In this document: positions 61,683-64,000 of the stretch, one piece after another
Numbering within the stretch: position 1 is the stretch's first letter
How the letters are laid out: the number at the start of each line of letters is the position of its first letter
Source of the DNA: SAR202 cluster bacterium
GTDB lineage: Bacteria > Chloroflexota > Dehalococcoidia > Lucifugimonadales > VGZY01
Assembly (NCBI GenBank): GCA_016872355.1
Contig: VGZY01000006.1
Coordinates: 1 to 64,000, forward strand
Length of the DNA stretch: 64,000 nucleotides
Reading direction: 5' to 3'
Position numbers and translations under genes: made by a program
Notes under the pieces: generated by a model
What the model was told of the DNA's origin: nothing
Seen by the model: the letters and a program-made list of their open reading frames with translations, nothing else
Databases searched by the model: none

Positions 61683-62588
61683 GTGACCTCAGCATTGCAG
61701 TTGGAGAACGTCAGCAAGACCTACGGCAAGAGACGCGTGGTGGACGGCGTGTCAATGGAAGTCTCGCGGGGAGAGGTATTCGGACTGCTGGGGCCGAACG
61801 GCTCCGGCAAGACCACATCTATCAGAATGGCGCTGGACATCATCAAGCCCGACTCAGGCACCGTGAGCCTCCTTGGCGATATGCCACTGCGTGACGCGCT
61901 CTCACGGGTGGGTTATTTGCCGGAGGAGCGCGGTCTTTACCAGCGATCAAAGGTCACTGAGATCCTCTCGTTCCTGGGTAGACTCAAGCGAATGGAGCCG
62001 TCAAAGGCGGCCGCCCGTGCTGCGGAGATGCTCCAACGAGTGGGACTGTATGAGCACCGCGACAAAAAGGTGAACGCCCTTTCACGAGGCATGAACCAGC
62101 TTGTACAGTTCGCCGGCGCTCTCATTCACGAGCCGGATCTCATAGTCCTCGACGAGCCGTTCTCAGGCCTGGACCCACTGAATGTGAAGCTTATGAAAGA
62201 GATAATCGGCGAACAGAAGGCCCGTGGGGCGGCCGTCATTTTCAGCACCCACCAGATGGCGGACGTTGAAGAGCTTTGCCAACGTGTGTTCCTCATTTCC
62301 GACGGCAAACGGCTTCTCTACGGGGACCTGATGGAGATAAAGAGGGCTCGTGGGAAGAGGAATGTCCGCGTCTCCGCGCCCAGCGTCCTCGAGTCCATAC
62401 CCGGGGTTTCTCGAGCCGAGCGTCGGAACGGCTTTATGGAGTACGTCCTGGGCGAATCACTGAAACCTGAGCACGTGTTAAGGGCCTACCTGGACGCAGG
62501 CCTGCCCGTGGACCGTTACGAGGTTGCGCTGCCCACACTGAATGAGATCTTCATCGAGGAGGTGAGCCGTGCCCGCGCCTCGAGGTGA
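61683..62588 (+). CDS. ABC transporter ATP-binding protein (NatA-like)
   Basis: 301 residues from GTG. Walker A GPNGSGKTT, the Q-loop, signature LSRGMNQ (in place of LSGGQ) and Walker B LIVLDEPFSG are present. The C-terminal DUF4162-like end fits NatA-type exporters. The signature's LSRGM form is common in this subfamily. It overlaps the next permease by 20 bp, so the genes are translationally coupled. Confidence 0.93.
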   Translation: MTSALQLENVSKTYGKRRVVDGVSMEVSRGEVFGLLGPNGSGKTTSIRMALDIIKPDSGTVSLLGDMPLRDALSRVGYLPEERGLYQRSKVTEILSFLGRLKRMEPSKAAARAAEMLQRVGLYEHRDKKVNALSRGMNQLVQFAGALIHEPDLIVLDEPFSGLDPLNVKLMKEIIGEQKARGAAVIFSTHQMADVEELCQRVFLISDGKRLLYGDLMEIKRARGKRNVRVSAPSVLESIPGVSRAERRNGFMEYVLGESLKPEHVLRAYLDAGLPVDRYEVALPTLNEIFIEEVSRARASR

Positions 62589-63825
62589 GATGACAGTGAT
62601 CTTCATAGAGGAAATCAGGAGGACCGTCCGGAGGACCTCGTACGTCCTGATCCTCCTGTCCGTCCCGGTTCTGCTACTGGCGCTACTGGCAATCGTTCCG
62701 GCAGTGAAGGCGTTCACCGAACGCGAAGGCGCTGCGGAACAGCCAAGGCCGGCGGCCATCGTTAGCCTTGCCCCGGAAGTGCCGCTCGCGGGCGAAGGCC
62801 CTGCGGGATATGTGTACCTTTCATCGCGGGCGGAAGGGATCGATCGTCTCGTCAAAGGGGAGATTCGCGACTTGTTCGTTGTTCCGGAAGACTACGTCTC
62901 GTCCGGCCGCGTAGAGTGGGTCAGGAAAGGCGGCAGCTTGCTTGCCGGTTTCGACCCAGGCCCGGACGCTGCAACAGGCGCGACAGTGGAAGCGGTACTG
63001 CGGTCGTCGCTGGCGGCACAGTCCCTGTCCCGGGAGGTGCTGGGAAGGGCTCTCTCTCCCGCGGCGTTCAGTATGGTACGAGTAGACGAGAACGGCAGTC
63101 CCATTCCGGCGGATGGTGCGGACGACCTGGCGAAGTTCTTTACGTCCTTCATCGGCGGGATGCTGCTGATATTCTCGATCATCGCGGGCGGGAGCAGCCT
63201 GCTCCAGAGCGTTGCTGAGGAGAAAGAGAACCGCATGGTCGAGGTCCTCCTGACATCGGCACGGCCGTTCACCATCATGGCAGGCAAAGTCCTGGCAATC
63301 GGACTCTCCGGCCTCTTCATGATGGCCGTCTGGGTAGGCTCCATCCTCGCCATTCTACCCCGGGTATTCGAGCTCATCCCCGGTTCGCCGACCGTGCCGA
63401 TAGACGCCGGGACCGCCGCATGGGTGCTGGCATTTTATGTCGCCGGGTACTTCATCAGCGGCATACTCCTCGCGGCCATGGGCGCGGCGACGACCGGCGT
63501 CAAGGAAGCCAACCAGATGTCCACGATTGTCATTCTTCCGATGGTTGCCCCCATGTGGTTCCTGGCGCCCATCGTAAGCGAGCCGAACGGGGTGCTGGCC
63601 AGAGCGCTGTCCTTCTTCCCTATGACTGCGCCCATGACTGCAATGCTGAGGCTGGCCGCTGAGCCGCCTTCCGTGCTCGAATTGGGCGCAAGTCTAGCGA
63701 TAATGGTCGTCTCAAGCATCGGTCTGCTCTGGCTGGCGGCGCGGATTTTCCGTGCCGGCATCCTGATGTACGGGCAGCGAATGACCCTGAGGCGTTTCAC
63801 CAGAGCACTCAAAGAGGCAGGGTAG
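62569..63825 (+). CDS. ABC-2 permease (NatB-like)
   Basis: 418 residues, GTG start within the ATPase gene. The first helix (about 22-48) precedes a large outside domain with DLFVVPEDYVSSGRVEWV, and about six helices follow from residue 185 (FFTSFIGGMLLIFSIIAGGS, then the conserved EEKENRMVEVLLTSARPFTI MAG block). This is ABC2_membrane_3/NatB type. Substrate unknown; NatAB exports sodium in Bacillus, many relatives export peptides or drugs. Confidence 0.9.
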   Translation: MPAPRGEMTVIFIEEIRRTVRRTSYVLILLSVPVLLLALLAIVPAVKAFTEREGAAEQPRPAAIVSLAPEVPLAGEGPAGYVYLSSRAEGIDRLVKGEIRDLFVVPEDYVSSGRVEWVRKGGSLLAGFDPGPDAATGATVEAVLRSSLAAQSLSREVLGRALSPAAFSMVRVDENGSPIPADGADDLAKFFTSFIGGMLLIFSIIAGGSSLLQSVAEEKENRMVEVLLTSARPFTIMAGKVLAIGLSGLFMMAVWVGSILAILPRVFELIPGSPTVPIDAGTAAWVLAFYVAGYFISGILLAAMGAATTGVKEANQMSTIVILPMVAPMWFLAPIVSEPNGVLARALSFFPMTAPMTAMLRLAAEPPSVLELGASLAIMVVSSIGLLWLAARIFRAGILMYGQRMTLRRFTRALKEAG

Positions 63826-63832
63826 GGCAGCC

Positions 63833-64000
63833 ATGGCAAACAGGTTGCATGAGTTCACAACAATCTGTATTGAAGAGGTCCGCCGAAACTCCCGGAGGGT
63901 GTGGTATCGCATTTCGACTCTGTTCGTTCCGGTCGCGCTCCTCCTGGCAGTCATGCTGACCCCAATAGTGAAAGAGTTGCTCCAGGACGATGGCAGTCCG
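63833..64000 (+). CDS. Second ABC-2 permease, 5' part only
   Basis: 56 codons to the window end. It starts at ATG 63833, 7 bp after the first permease. TTICIEEVRRNSRRVWYRIS and the following TLFVPVALLLAVMLTPIVKE resemble the start of the preceding permease (VIFIEEIRRTVRRTSYVLIL), so the exporter probably uses two paralogous permeases. Confidence 0.8.
   Translation, partial: MANRLHEFTTICIEEVRRNSRRVWYRISTLFVPVALLLAVMLTPIVKELLQDDGSP

Noticed and set aside
1-64000. CRISPR array, prophage or integrative element
   Set aside because: No regularly spaced repeats with unique spacers, no phage structural genes, no integrase or attachment-site pair around the tRNA genes.

Overview
The window looks like a chromosomal contig of a high-GC Chloroflexota bacterium, probably Dehalococcoidia or the marine/soil SAR202-like branch. 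This is an inference from protein character, not from a marker gene search. Signs are Thr/Pro-rich lipoprotein linkers, frequent TTG and GTG starts, many single-copy catabolic amidohydrolase, isomerase and aldolase-like genes, and an rny-ymdB pair. No rRNA, CRISPR array, replication origin or intact mobile element was seen. Three tRNA genes are present: Cys-GCA, Leu-GAG and Leu-UAA.

Layout. 0-5 kb holds a minus-strand operon led by rny (RNase Y), then a YmdB-type phosphoesterase, a PHP phosphoesterase, plsY and a small zinc-finger membrane protein; its promoter is visible at 4891-4919. 5-16 kb holds transporters (MFS, MATE, CrcB), an ABM monooxygenase/amidohydrolase pair, a GNAT-cytidylate-kinase-like fusion, a tandem GNAT pair, tpx, an SDR and a GNAT gene broken by a TAG. 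16-25 kb holds two tRNAs, a sugar isomerase, a TPR lipoprotein, a frameshifted Thr/Pro-rich lipoprotein ending in a cupredoxin-like domain, and a 1418-residue alpha-2-macroglobulin lipoprotein with an intact thioester. 25-43 kb is an accessory-looking stretch: two paralogous glycosidase-like genes each with one in-frame stop, a 30-residue zinc ribbon, a DapA-like aldolase, a D-aminoacylase, a lower-GC patch with a transposase-like fragment and a matrixin-like protease with an in-frame TGA, acetoacetyl-CoA ligase, OsmC, thioredoxin-like proteins and dispersed palindromic repeats.

43-52 kb is the most unusual part. A protein joining HTH, C2H2 finger and PilM-like parts is followed by an envelope cluster: an apparently leaderless gene for a His-rich exported protein, three anchored beta-sandwich proteins, a CopC-CopD-cytochrome c fusion, and a polytopic protein with a six-cysteine cytoplasmic or periplasmic loop. 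Three consecutive proteins of this cluster are predicted to start with histidine after signal-peptide cleavage, as in copper-binding CopC. I propose an uncharacterised copper/redox module of the cell envelope.

52-64 kb returns to ordinary functions: a ProX/OpuAC-like lipoprotein, the pntAA-pntAB-pntB transhydrogenase operon, a GyrI-like protein, otsA, tdh, mgtC, cysteine synthase, a double UspA protein, and an ABC exporter whose second permease runs off the window end.

Four genes carry a single premature stop and one a single-base frameshift. Mixed TAG and TGA codons argue for gene decay or consensus errors rather than a changed genetic code, but this needs reads.
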